A stretch of 64,000 bases of DNA from Bog-756 sp963704615 (GTDB lineage Bacteria > Actinomycetota > Acidimicrobiia > Acidimicrobiales > RAAP-2). Position 1 is the first letter of the stretch; each line of letters opens with the position of its first letter. Both the position numbers and the translations under genes were made by a program. The notes beneath the pieces were generated by a model. The model made no database searches and was not told the origin of the DNA. It saw only the letters and a list, made by a program, of their open reading frames with translations. The stretch spans positions 2,046,001-2,110,000 of the forward strand of contig OY969923.1 in assembly GCA_963704615.1 (NCBI GenBank), written 5' to 3'. Below are positions 51,733 through 63,906 of the stretch, piece by piece.

Positions 51733-51771
51733 GCCCCGACCCCGGCGCGGGTCGAAGCACCCGCCCACTCG

Positions 51772-52200
51772 GTGTCCGATCGACCAGCACCCATGCACTC
51801 CGCCATGCCCTCCGCACCCCGCCACCAGGCCCGTGAACGGGTCGTGAGCCTTCTCTACGAGGCGGACCTCAAGGGGTCCCCGCCCACCGAGGTCCTCGAT
51901 GAGCTGGCGGTGGCCCCCGATCCCTACACCACTTCGCTGGTGGAGGCGGTGGCGTCACACGGTGCCGAGATCGATCGACTGATCGGCACGGCGGCCATCG
52001 GGTGGGACATCGAGCGGATGGCCGTCGTCGACCGCAACGTGCTCCGCCTGGCCGTGGCCGAACTGCTGACCTGTCCCGACGTGCCGACCGCGGTCATCCT
52101 CAACGAGGCGGTGGAGCTGGCGTCGGCCTACTCGACCGACGACTCGGGGCGGTTCGTGAACGGGGTGCTGGCCACGATCGCCACCCAGGTGCGGGGGTGA
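51772..52200 (+). CDS. nusB: Transcription antitermination factor NusB
   Basis: A 142-residue all-helical protein that binds rRNA boxA with NusE. RHQARERVVSLLYEADLKG starts the domain, and ERMAVVDRNVLRLAVAELL plus AVILNEAVELASAYSTDDSGRFVNGVLATI complete it. The first start is GTG 51772; an ATG at 51793 is nearer the conserved part. A 39-base gap separates it from efp. The place after efp is standard. Confidence 0.94.
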   Translation: MSDRPAPMHSAMPSAPRHQARERVVSLLYEADLKGSPPTEVLDELAVAPDPYTTSLVEAVASHGAEIDRLIGTAAIGWDIERMAVVDRNVLRLAVAELLTCPDVPTAVILNEAVELASAYSTDDSGRFVNGVLATIATQVRG

Positions 52201-52252
52201 ACCGGGGGCCGTCCTCGGCCCGCGGCTGCCTCGCGGCGAGGCTCGAAAGCCG

Positions 52253-52258
52253 TATACT
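52253..52258 (+). promoter_or_regulatory. -10 element of the pyr operon promoter
   Basis: TATACT is the closest match to a consensus -10 in the 111-base gap after nusB. Transcription would start near 52265, just before the PyrR-binding stem-loop. No convincing -35 is seen. Confidence 0.5.
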
Positions 52259-52268
52259 CAGGCTCTGA

Positions 52269-52299
52269 CCGTGAAGCGGGTCCCGTGAGGCCCGAACGG
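52269..52299 (+). promoter_or_regulatory. PyrR-binding stem-loop in the pyr leader
   Basis: A lower stem CCGT/ACGG (52269-52272 with 52296-52299), a purine bulge GAAG and an upper stem CGGG/CCCG (52277-52280 with 52291-52294) display GGTCCCGTGAGGCC (52279-52292). This fits the PyrR-binding consensus ARUCCNGNGAGGYU at 12 of 14 positions. The Shine-Dalgarno AGGAGG begins two bases after the stem, so UMP-bound PyrR would be expected to block translation of pyrR and the coupled genes, as known in mycobacteria. No terminator hairpin follows. Confidence 0.72.
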
Positions 52300-52311
52300 C
52301 AGGAGGATCAG

Positions 52312-52881
52312 GTGGCCGAACGTGAACGCAGTCATACCCGTCCGCGGGGTGCTGTGTTCGTTCCCCGGGCCCAGGTCATGTCGGCGGCGGACGTGCACCG
52401 GGCCATCACCCGGATGGCTCACGAGATCGCCGAGCGCAACCGGGGCCTCGAGCATGTGGTCCTGGTCGGGTTGCAAACCGGTGGCGTGGCCATCGCCGAG
52501 CGCCTGGCCGCCACGCTGGCCGAGGTGGAGGGTGCGGCCATCCCGGTCGGAACCCTGGACGTGGCCTTCTACCGGGACGACATCGGGTTGCGCCCCGTTC
52601 TCCCCGAAGCCACCACCGACATCAGCTTCGACCTGACCGGGGCCACGGTGGTGCTGGTGGACGACGTGCTCTTCACCGGCCGAACCATCCGGGCGGCCCT
52701 CAACGCCCTGGGCGAGTACGGACGGGCCCAGCGGGTCGAGCTGGCGGTGATGGTCGACCGAGGCCACCGTGAGCTGCCCATCCGGCCCGATTACGTGGGA
52801 AAGAACCTGCCCACCCGGCACGACGAGATGGTGGACGTCTCCGACGAAGGCGTGTCGTTGGGAGACCTGGTCAGCCGGTGA
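52312..52881 (+). CDS. pyrR: Pyrimidine regulatory protein / uracil phosphoribosyltransferase
   Basis: A 189-residue PRT-fold protein that binds pyr mRNA in response to UMP and has uracil phosphoribosyltransferase activity. MAHEIAERNRGLEHVVLVGLQTGGVAIAERLA, LDVAFYRDDIGLRP, the PRPP loop VVLVDDVLFTGRTIRAAL and VELAVMVDRGHRELPIRPDYVGKNLPTR are diagnostic. The GTG at 52312 has AGGAGG five bases upstream, which fixes the start. It overlaps pyrB (GTGA). Confidence 0.96.
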   Translation: MAERERSHTRPRGAVFVPRAQVMSAADVHRAITRMAHEIAERNRGLEHVVLVGLQTGGVAIAERLAATLAEVEGAAIPVGTLDVAFYRDDIGLRPVLPEATTDISFDLTGATVVLVDDVLFTGRTIRAALNALGEYGRAQRVELAVMVDRGHRELPIRPDYVGKNLPTRHDEMVDVSDEGVSLGDLVSR

Positions 52882-53849
52882 GCCCTTTCCCCACTCATCT
52901 ACTGAGCATCGAGGACCTGGGAGCCGAGGAGATCGCCGAGGTTCTCCTGGTGGCCGATTCGTTCGCCGAGGTCGGCCGGCGGGTCAATCCCAAGGTCCCG
53001 ACCCTGCGGGGCAAAACGGTGGCCACCTTGTTCTTCGAGGACTCCACCCGGACCCGGATGTCGTTCGAGACGGCGGCCAAGCGGATGTCCGCCGACGTGC
53101 TCTCCTTCGCCGCCGGGTCCTCCTCGGTCAAGAAGGGCGAGTCCCTGCGCGACACCATCGAGACCATCGAGGCCATCGGCATCGACGCGGTGATCGTCCG
53201 GCACTCCTCGTCGGGGGTGCCGGTCCAGGTGGCCAACTGGGTCGAGCACTGCGCGGTGATCAACGCCGGTGACGGCTGGCACCAGCATCCGACGCAGGCC
53301 TTGCTCGACGTGTTTACCGTCCGCCAGGCCCTGGGGGAGGGCGACGCCGGGTTGGCCCGTTTCGAGGGCCTCCAGGTGGTCATCGTGGGCGACATCCGTC
53401 ACAGCCGGGTGGCCCGCTCCCAGATCGGCGCCTATACCGCGCTGGGCGCCGAGGTCACCCTGGTGGCACCGGCGACCTTGCTTCCCCCCTCGCTGGACGG
53501 GTGGCCGATCGCCGGGGTCAGCCATCACCTCGACGACGTCCTGGAGAAGGCGGACGTGGTCTCGCTGCTCCGCGTCCAGTCGGAGCGGGGGAGTGGGCAG
53601 TTCGTTCCCACCCTCCGGGAGTACACCGCGGGTTTCGGGCTCACCGCCCGGCGGGCGGCCATGCTCCGGCCCGAGGCGATCATCCTGCATCCCGGTCCGA
53701 TCGTGCGGGGGGTGGAGATCGCCTCGGACGTCGCCGAGCTGCCGGCCGCCCTGATCACCGAGCAGGTCAGCAACGGAGTCGCGGTGCGGATGGCCGTCCT
53801 GTTCCTCATCCTGGGTCAGCGCCCGGTCGTCGGTGGCCAGCGTGACTGA
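52878..53849 (+). CDS. pyrB: Aspartate carbamoyltransferase catalytic subunit
   Basis: A 323-residue enzyme making carbamoyl aspartate. The carbamoyl-phosphate site FFEDSTRTRMSFE and SSVKKGESLRDT, then HPTQALLD and HPGPIVRGVEI, are all clear. No regulatory pyrI follows, so it should be unregulated at the protein level, as in Gram-positive bacteria. The GTG start overlaps pyrR; the 3' end overlaps pyrC. Confidence 0.96.
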   Translation: MSPFPTHLLSIEDLGAEEIAEVLLVADSFAEVGRRVNPKVPTLRGKTVATLFFEDSTRTRMSFETAAKRMSADVLSFAAGSSSVKKGESLRDTIETIEAIGIDAVIVRHSSSGVPVQVANWVEHCAVINAGDGWHQHPTQALLDVFTVRQALGEGDAGLARFEGLQVVIVGDIRHSRVARSQIGAYTALGAEVTLVAPATLLPPSLDGWPIAGVSHHLDDVLEKADVVSLLRVQSERGSGQFVPTLREYTAGFGLTARRAAMLRPEAIILHPGPIVRGVEIASDVAELPAALITEQVSNGVAVRMAVLFLILGQRPVVGGQRD

Positions 53850-55173
53850 CCACCCCGGCGCCAGCAGTAACGGCGGGCCACCGACGGTGGTCATCCGGGG
53901 CGGCACCCTGGTCGACCAGGGCGGCGAGCGCCGGGCCGATCTGCTACTGGTTGGAGGATCGGTCGCTGCCGTCGAGGCGTCGATCCCGAGTCCCCGGGGC
54001 GCCGTGGTCCTCGACGCCACCGGTTGCGTGGTCGCTCCCGGTCTGGTCGACCTGCACACCCACCTGCGCGAACCGGGCCGGGAGGAGTCCGAGTCGATCG
54101 AGACGGGCACCCGGGCCGCCGCTCTGGGCGGTTACACCGCGGTGGTAGCCATGCCCAACACCGAGCCTGCCCTCGACTCGGCCGAGGCCGTGCGGAACGT
54201 GGCCGACCTGGCCGCATCGGCCACCACCGAGGTGGGCGTGGCCGGGGCCATCACGGTGGGGCGGAAGGGTGAACGGCTGGCCCCCATGGCGGAGATGGCC
54301 GCACTCGGGGTGCGGATTTTCACCGACGACGGCGCCGGGGTGCAGTCCGCCGGCCTCATGCGCCGCGCCCTCGACTATGCCCGGGGGCTCGGCGTGACCC
54401 TGGCTCAGCACTGCGAGGACGAGGCCCTGGCCGCGGGGGGTGCCATGCACGAGGGTGCCTGGTCGAGCCGTTTGGGGGTCCCGGGCCTGCCCGGGGCGGC
54501 CGAAGAGGTCATGGTGGCCAGGGACATCGCTCTGGCCCGGGCCACCGGGGCCCGCATCCACTTCCTCCACCTGTCGACCCTGGCCTCGGTGGAGCTGGTC
54601 CGCCAGGCCAAAGCCGAGGGTCTGGCCGTGACCGCCGAAGCCGCTCCCCATCACTTCACGCTGACCGACGACTGCGTCGCCGCCTATGACCCGGTCTTCA
54701 AGGTCAACCCACCGCTCCGGCCCCAGTCGGATGTCGACGCGGTGAAGGCGGGATTGGCCGACGGGACCATCGACGCCATCGCCACCGACCATGCGCCCCA
54801 CGCCCCCGAGCTCAAGGATCTTCCCTTCGACCAGGCTCCGCCGGGCATGCTCGGTCTGCAGACGGCCCTGCCCTTGGCCATCGGCGAGCTCGCCCTGCCC
54901 TTGGTCCGGATCCTCGCCCTGTCCAGCTGGCAGCCGGCGGCCATCGCCGGCCTCGATGCCCCCCGGGGCGGGGGACAGGGGGGACCGGTCGTGCTCGGGG
55001 CCGCGGCCAACCTGTGTGTGATCGACCCCACCGCCCGCTGGACGGTAGACCCGCTCGCCCTGGCCAGCCGGAGTCACAACACGCCCTACGGAGGTCGGAC
55101 CCTCACCGGGCAGGTGCGTCATACCGTGTTCCGGGGCGAGCCGGTGGTCATCGATGCCGAGGCCCAGCGGTGA
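53842..55173 (+). CDS. pyrC: Dihydroorotase
   Basis: A 443-residue amidohydrolase closing the dihydroorotate ring. Zinc ligands lie in GLVDLHTHLREPG, the RIFTDDGAGV and LAQHCEDEAL segments, HFLHLST, EAAPHHFTLTDD and IATDHAPHAPELK, the class with the Asp-bridged site. I chose the GTG at 53842 (8-base overlap with pyrB); a GTG three codons upstream at 53833 is equally possible. The stop overlaps carA as GTGA. Confidence 0.95.
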   Translation: MTDHPGASSNGGPPTVVIRGGTLVDQGGERRADLLLVGGSVAAVEASIPSPRGAVVLDATGCVVAPGLVDLHTHLREPGREESESIETGTRAAALGGYTAVVAMPNTEPALDSAEAVRNVADLAASATTEVGVAGAITVGRKGERLAPMAEMAALGVRIFTDDGAGVQSAGLMRRALDYARGLGVTLAQHCEDEALAAGGAMHEGAWSSRLGVPGLPGAAEEVMVARDIALARATGARIHFLHLSTLASVELVRQAKAEGLAVTAEAAPHHFTLTDDCVAAYDPVFKVNPPLRPQSDVDAVKAGLADGTIDAIATDHAPHAPELKDLPFDQAPPGMLGLQTALPLAIGELALPLVRILALSSWQPAAIAGLDAPRGGGQGGPVVLGAAANLCVIDPTARWTVDPLALASRSHNTPYGGRTLTGQVRHTVFRGEPVVIDAEAQR

Positions 55174-56290
55174 CCGGTCGGAGCGGCATCGTCCATCGGG
55201 CCGAGGCCCTGCTGGTGCTGGCCGACGGCGCCGTCTTCGAGGGGGAGGCCATCGGGGCCCACCCCGACGGGGGCATCGCCACCGGGGAGGCCGTGTTCAA
55301 CACCGTGCTCTCCGGCTACCAGGAGGTGATCACCGACCCCTCCTACGCCGGTCAGGTCATCGCATTCACCGCGCCCCACATCGGCAACTACGGCGTCAAC
55401 CCCACCGACGACGAGGCCCACCGGCCCCACTGCCGGGGCGTGATCGTCCGCGATCTCTGCGACCGCCCCAGCAACTGGCGCTCGACCGGCTCGCTCGAGG
55501 AGTTCCTGGCGCGGTTTGCCGTGCCGGGCATCACCGGGGTCGACACCCGGCGGCTCACTCGCCATCTGCGCGATCGGGGCGCCATGCCCTGTGCCTTCGG
55601 CACCGCCGGCGCGGTCGAGCTGGCCGAGGCCGCCGCCGCCGCTCCACCCACCGACGGGCGCGACCTGGTCTCCACCGTGACCACCCCGGCGCCCTACGTC
55701 CGTGGCGACGGCCCCTATCGGGTGGTGGCCTACGACTTCGGCATCAAAGAGGCCATGTTGCGCCAGTTGGGCGATCTGGCCACCATCACCGTGGTGCCGG
55801 CGTCGACACCGGCCGCCCAGGTGCTGGACACCGACCCCGACGGGGTCTTCTTGTCCAACGGACCCGGGGACCCGGCCGCCCTGCCCGCCGTCATCGCCGA
55901 AATCAGGGCGCTGGTCGCCGACGGCCGCACGCCGGTGTTCGGCATCTGCCTCGGCCACCAGCTGCTGGCCGCCGCCCTCGGGGCGTCCACCTACAAGCTC
56001 CCCTTCGGCCACCACGGCGGCAATCACCCGGTGCGTCGCCTGGCCACCGGCCAGGTCGAGATCACCTCGCAGAACCACAACTTCGCGGTGGCCGAGGGCT
56101 CACTGCCGGCCCAGGACGTCACCCACGTCAACCTCAACGACGGGGTGATCGAGGGCATCGCCAGCCGCCAGGCGCCGGTGTTCAGCGTGCAGTACCACCC
56201 CGAGGCCGGACCCGGGCCCCACGACGCCCGCTACCTGTTCGAGGAGTTCCGGGCGCTGATGACGGCGACCGGGGCCCGGGGGGTGGCCTG

Positions 56291-56291
<1 letters not shown>
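55170..56291 (+). CDS. carA: Carbamoyl-phosphate synthase small subunit
   Basis: A 373-residue glutaminase subunit. The N-terminal domain has GEAVFNTVLSGYQEVITDPSYAGQ and IGNYGVNPTDDE; the class I amidotransferase domain carries the catalytic Cys in FGICLGHQLLAAALG, and His and Glu in YHPEAGPGPHD. It passes ammonia to CarB. The GTG overlaps pyrC and the stop overlaps carB by one base. Confidence 0.96.
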
Positions 56292-59605
<3,314 letters not shown>

Positions 59606-59609
59606 GCGG

Positions 59610-60605
59610 GTGAGCGAGCGGCACATGGGGGGAACCCCGACCGCCCGGGTGCGGCGCGCCTGGCGCGCGGTCACCGCCGGCGACGTCGACATGTCCGTGC
59701 GGATCGGATCGCTGGCCCTGCCCAATCCGGTGATGACCGCCTCGGGCACCTCGGGTCACGCCGACGAACTGGAGCCCTACTTCCCCCTCCGCGAACTCGG
59801 CGCGGTGGTGGTCAAGTCCCTCTCGGTCGACGCCTGGCCCGGCAACGCCCCGCCCCGCCTGCACCCCACCGCGTCGGGGATGCTCAACAGCGTGGGCCTC
59901 CAGGGTCCCGGTCTCGAGACCTGGATCGCCGACGACCTGCCCCGGCTCACCGCGTCGGGGGCCCGGGTGGTGGTGAGCATCTGGGGTCAGCGGGTGACCG
60001 ACTTCGCCAAGGCCGGGGCCATGCTCGCCGGGGTGCCGGGGCTGGCCGCGGTCGAGGTGAACGTGAGCTGCCCGAACATCGAAGATCGCCGGAGGATGTT
60101 CGCCCACTCGGCCGCGGCCACCGGCGAGGTGCTGGCCGCGGTGACCGAGTCGTGCCCATCGCTGCCCCTGTGGGCCAAGCTGAGTCCTACCGTGGCCGAC
60201 CTGGCCGAGGTGGCCGGGGCCGCCCTGGCCGCCGGGGCCGAGGCGGTGACCCTGATCAACACCGTCCTGGCCATGGCCATCGATGTCGACCAGCGCCGTC
60301 CCATCCTGGGCTCGGGGCCGGCCGGCGGGGGCCTGTCGGGAGCCGCCGTCCACCCCGTGGCGGTCCGGGCCGTGTTCGACGTCCGCGCCGCCCACCCGGA
60401 TGCGGCCATCATCGGGGTGGGCGGCGTCGCTCGCGGGGTCGATGCCATCGAGTTGATGATGGCCGGGGCCGACGCCGTCCAGGTGGGAACGGCGACCTTC
60501 CGCGACCCGCGGGCCCCCCGCACCGTCTTGTCGGAGATGGAGGCGTGGTGCTCTCGCCGGGGTGTCCGCCGCATCAGCGAACTGAAAGGGACAGCCCATG
60601 GGTGA
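59610..60605 (+). CDS. pyrD: Dihydroorotate dehydrogenase, class 1B-like
   Basis: A 331-residue FMN barrel enzyme. PNPVMTASGTSGHADEL, VVVKSLSVDAWPGNAPPRL, GMLNSVGLQGPGLE and EVNVSCPNIEDRR place it with class 1B enzymes, with the Cys of NVSCPN as catalytic base. No membrane-binding N-terminal helix of class 2 is present. Class 1B normally pairs with PyrK, an FAD and 2Fe-2S subunit, which is not in this operon. The GTG starts four bases after carB. Confidence 0.9.
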   Translation: MSERHMGGTPTARVRRAWRAVTAGDVDMSVRIGSLALPNPVMTASGTSGHADELEPYFPLRELGAVVVKSLSVDAWPGNAPPRLHPTASGMLNSVGLQGPGLETWIADDLPRLTASGARVVVSIWGQRVTDFAKAGAMLAGVPGLAAVEVNVSCPNIEDRRRMFAHSAAATGEVLAAVTESCPSLPLWAKLSPTVADLAEVAGAALAAGAEAVTLINTVLAMAIDVDQRRPILGSGPAGGGLSGAAVHPVAVRAVFDVRAAHPDAAIIGVGGVARGVDAIELMMAGADAVQVGTATFRDPRAPRTVLSEMEAWCSRRGVRRISELKGTAHG

Positions 60606-61458
60606 TCAGGAGGGCGGGAGCGGTTTCCGGGCCCGGGTGGCCACGGCCGTGGCCGCCACCGGACCGGTGTGCGCCGGGATCGATCCGTCAGCGGCCCTCC
60701 TCGCCCACTGGGGCCTGAACGACGACGCCACCGGACTGGAGCAGTTCGGGCTGCGCTGCGTTGACGCCTTCGCCGGGGTGGTCCCCGTGGTCAAGCCCCA
60801 GGTGGCCTTCTTCGAGCGTCGGGGGTCGGCCGGCATGGCTGCCTTGGAGTCGGTGCTGGCCCGGGCCCGGTCGGCGGGGTTGATCGTCATCGCCGACGCC
60901 AAGCGGGGAGACATCGGGACCACCATGGAGGCCTATGCCCAGGCCTGGCTGGACCCTTCCAGTCCCCTGGTGGCGGACGCCACCACCGCGTCGCCCTATC
61001 TCGGCCTGGGTGCCCTCCGGCCGATGATCGATCTGGCCGCCGCCGCCGGCCGGGCGGTCATCGTGGTGGCCCGGAGCTCGAACCCGGAAGGTCGTTCGTT
61101 ACAGCAGGCCCGCACCGAGGCCGGAGGGGGCCCGGCCGTCGAGGACATGATCCTGGCCGGCATCGCCGAGCTCAACCACTCGGGGACGGTGCCGCCGGGC
61201 ACGGTGGGGGCGGTGATCGGGGCCACGCTGCCGGCTTCCGAGTTCCGCCTGGCCGACCTGGGAGGGGTCATCCTGGCCCCCGGTGTCGGGGCCCAAGGAG
61301 GCAATGCGAACGGGGTGCGCACCCTGTTGTCGGGGTGTCCCGACGGAGCCGTTCTGGCCAGCTCGTCACGCTCGCTGCTCTCGGCCGGGCCCGACATCGG
61401 GCCGCTGGCCGCCGCCGCCGGCCGGGCCCGCGACGAGATGGCCGAGGCCCTGCGCTGA
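60598..61458 (+). CDS. pyrF: Orotidine 5'-phosphate decarboxylase (type 2)
   Basis: A 286-residue OMP decarboxylase of the longer bacterial type 2 form, as in mycobacteria. The catalytic DAKRGDIGTT carries the Asp-Lys-Asp set; KPQVAFFERRGSAGM and LAPGVGAQGG are the other phosphate and substrate loops. It overlaps pyrD by 8 bases and ends the pyrimidine run. Its last codons and stop form the first copy of a 21-base tandem duplication. Confidence 0.95.
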   Translation: MGDQEGGSGFRARVATAVAATGPVCAGIDPSAALLAHWGLNDDATGLEQFGLRCVDAFAGVVPVVKPQVAFFERRGSAGMAALESVLARARSAGLIVIADAKRGDIGTTMEAYAQAWLDPSSPLVADATTASPYLGLGALRPMIDLAAAAGRAVIVVARSSNPEGRSLQQARTEAGGGPAVEDMILAGIAELNHSGTVPPGTVGAVIGATLPASEFRLADLGGVILAPGVGAQGGNANGVRTLLSGCPDGAVLASSSRSLLSAGPDIGPLAAAAGRARDEMAEALR

Positions 61459-61481
61459 ACGGCCGAGGCCCTGCGCTGAAC
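61440..61481 (+). repeat. Perfect 21-base tandem duplication over the pyrF stop
   Basis: Two identical 21-base units, 61440-61460 and 61461-61481, repeat the last codons and stop of pyrF. A degraded third copy follows to about 61503. It looks like a recent slippage event and leaves the protein unchanged. Confidence 0.9.
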
Positions 61482-61503
61482 CGATCAGGGCTGCGCCGAA
61501 CGG

Positions 61504-62118
61504 TCAGCGGTCGGCCGTCGGGAGGTCCTCGGCGAAGTCGATGAAGGGCGCCGGCGGCAGGTACTCGGGCGGTATGTCCGTGGGATGTTCGTAGAAGTCG
61601 ACGTCGAACACGTTGGCCATGCCCGGTCCGTCGACGGTGCCACTGAGACCGGCGTCGTGGCCGGCCAGGAAAGCCTGTCGTCCGGCGATCGCTCCCGAGG
61701 CCAGCGATTGGTAGGTCTCCTTGGTGACCCGGGCGACCAGGCTGTAGATACAGCCGTCGGACGTGCCGCCGACCTGCCGTCCGATCATGCAGTGGTGCTT
61801 GCCGTCGTCGATCACGGCGACGGCGGCGTCACCGCTGCCCACCATGAGGCGGATGCGATCCGGATGACCGAAGAGATGGGGCCACTGCTCGTGTCGGCGC
61901 TCCTTCATGGCCCACAGCGGGCTGGGAGGGATCGCTCCCTCGGGCTCGTCCTCCTCGAGCGGGGTGGCGTTCACGGGGGCGGTGACGGGAAAGGTGGTGG
62001 CCTCGGTCTCCTTGATGAAGTGGAGTTGGCCGTCATCCCGCGACTGGATCAACTCGTTGTCGGCAGAATCGGGCGCTCCCCTGGAACGATCGTCTCCGGG
62101 TTGGTCTGCGTCGCCCAC
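61504..62118 (-). CDS. Uncharacterised protein
   Basis: A 204-residue acidic soluble protein I do not recognise. The middle (HPDRIRLMVGSGDAAVAVIDDGKHHCMIGRQVGGTSDGCIYSLVARV) looks like a beta-rich domain; the C-terminus ends in a Pro-rich FYEHPTDIPPEYLPPAPFIDFAED. Two cysteines lie close together in the middle. The GTG start has GAGGAG seven bases upstream. It converges on pyrF and lies apart from the pxp genes by 84 bases. Confidence 0.6.
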   Translation of the reverse strand: MGDADQPGDDRSRGAPDSADNELIQSRDDGQLHFIKETEATTFPVTAPVNATPLEEDEPEGAIPPSPLWAMKERRHEQWPHLFGHPDRIRLMVGSGDAAVAVIDDGKHHCMIGRQVGGTSDGCIYSLVARVTKETYQSLASGAIAGRQAFLAGHDAGLSGTVDGPGMANVFDVDFYEHPTDIPPEYLPPAPFIDFAEDLPTADR

Positions 62119-62202
62119 AGTGGGCTCCTCTCGTCGGGAGCAGGCACCGCGTCGCCCACGATGGCTGCCCTGCTCTGGCGCACCATCGTGCCACGTCGCC
62201 GC

Positions 62203-63906
62203 TCAGGTGCCCGCCGCGGTCGGGAACCATCCCACCACCCGGCCGTCCAACAAATGCTCTCGGTGCTGTCGCTCCCGTTGGGCGGTGGCGCGGTCGACCA
62301 CAGCCAAGATCACCGTGTCGCCCGGCCTCAGTTGGCCCACCACGGGGAGATCGGCGGAGATCACACAGGCGATCACCGGGTAGCCGCCCACGGTGGCATG
62401 GTCGGGACCGAGGATGATCGGCTGTCCGTCGGGAGGCACTTGGATCGCACCGGTGACCATGCCCAGCGAAGGGATGCCGGGGCCTCCGGCCTCCCCGCCA
62501 GCACCGGAGCCGGTGAGGCGGACGCCGATCCGGTTCGACTCGTCCCCGACCGTCCAGCCGGCCGCACACAGGCGGTTGAGGTCCAGGGTGGGGAGCCGAT
62601 GGGGCCCGGCCATCACCCGGAGCACGGTCGGATCATCTCCAGCGGCGACGTCGACCGGCTCCAGTAGCTGACCGTGAGGGCGGACGGCGGGCCCCAGGCG
62701 CAGCTGATCGCCGGACCGGAGAGGGCCGAGGCCGAGGCCGGCGAGCATGTCCGAGGACCGAGAGCCGACAACGGGGGGAGTCGCGAAGGCGCCCGACACC
62801 GCCACGTAGGCCCGGAGCCCGGCCCGGACCCGACCCACCTGGAGCACCTGTCCGTCCCGCACCGGCAATGCCCCGCCGGCAGCCACCGGGAGTCCGTCGA
62901 TGTGCACGTCGACGCCGTCGATCGTCGACGCCACCACACCGACATGGGCATCGCCGCGGAAACGAAGTCGGGGACCGACGGCGGTGACCTCGATGGCTGC
63001 GGCCCCATCGCCGTTGCCCACCAGTCGGTTGGCCAGTCGCATCGCCTCGGGGTCGGCCGCGCCGGCTCGAGGCACTCCGAGACCGGCCACGCCGGAACGA
63101 CCCTGGTCCTCGATGAGGCTGAGCAGGCCGGCATCGAGGACTTCGACGAGGCGATCGCCGGGGGCGGTCAGCGGGCCGCGGGGCGCCGGCGCGTGACCCG
63201 GGCCACCCCCGGCGGTCGTCGCCACCGAGACGGTCCCCTCCGGGACAGCTACGTCACCCGTGTCACCCATGTCGGAGAACCGCACGGTGTCCCCCGGGGA
63301 CAGCAGAGCGTAGGGCGGACGGTCGGGATCGAAGAGCCGGACAGGAGTTCGGCCGAGCAGCATCCAACCGCCGGGAGTGCTCTGGGGGTACACGGAGGCG
63401 AATCCGCCGGCCACCGCCACCGAGCCGGCGGGGACGGAAGAACGGGGCGACGGCCGACGAGGGATCGCCGCCAATTCGGGCGGCAGTCCGACCAGATAGG
63501 GGAAGCCCGGGGCGAAACCGATGAACGCCACCTCCAAGTCGATCGCGGTCAGTCGCTCGACGACGGAGGCCGGTGTGGTGCCGATGAGGTCGGCCACCGC
63601 CTCGAGATCTGATCCGTCGAACGTGGCCGGGATGTCGAGATGGCGGCGATCGGCTCCCGGCGTGGCACTGGGTTCATCTGCGTTGAGCGCGGTCAACCAC
63701 TGTTCGACTCGAACCGGTCGCGCCACCAACGGATCCAGATGGACCACGACACTGCCGAAACCGATCACGGTCTCCTCGATGCCTTCGGGAGCCAGCCCCG
63801 CCTCTCGGGCCTCGTCGACGGCTGCGGCAACCCGGTGGGCGGCGGCGACGTCTTCAACCTCCACCACCAGCGCGGTGTCACCGAGGGGAGTGACGCCGGT
63901 GATCAT
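62203..63906 (-). CDS. pxpBC: 5-Oxoprolinase PxpB-PxpC fusion
   Basis: A 567-residue fusion. Residues 1 to about 215 are PxpB/KipI-like (LGDTALVVEV, FIGFAPGFPYLVGLP, PRSSVPAGSVAVAGG, PGGWMLLGRT). About 255-567 are PxpC/KipA-like (GLLSLIEDQGRSGVAGLGVPRAGAADP, SRSSDMLAGLGLGPLRSGD, ILGPDHATVGGYPVIACV). With PxpA they form an ATP-dependent 5-oxoprolinase that clears pyroglutamate. The two are usually separate genes. The ATG overlaps the pxpA stop (ATGA). Confidence 0.88.
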   Translation of the reverse strand: MITGVTPLGDTALVVEVEDVAAAHRVAAAVDEAREAGLAPEGIEETVIGFGSVVVHLDPLVARPVRVEQWLTALNADEPSATPGADRRHLDIPATFDGSDLEAVADLIGTTPASVVERLTAIDLEVAFIGFAPGFPYLVGLPPELAAIPRRPSPRSSVPAGSVAVAGGFASVYPQSTPGGWMLLGRTPVRLFDPDRPPYALLSPGDTVRFSDMGDTGDVAVPEGTVSVATTAGGGPGHAPAPRGPLTAPGDRLVEVLDAGLLSLIEDQGRSGVAGLGVPRAGAADPEAMRLANRLVGNGDGAAAIEVTAVGPRLRFRGDAHVGVVASTIDGVDVHIDGLPVAAGGALPVRDGQVLQVGRVRAGLRAYVAVSGAFATPPVVGSRSSDMLAGLGLGPLRSGDQLRLGPAVRPHGQLLEPVDVAAGDDPTVLRVMAGPHRLPTLDLNRLCAAGWTVGDESNRIGVRLTGSGAGGEAGGPGIPSLGMVTGAIQVPPDGQPIILGPDHATVGGYPVIACVISADLPVVGQLRPGDTVILAVVDRATAQRERQHREHLLDGRVVGWFPTAAGT

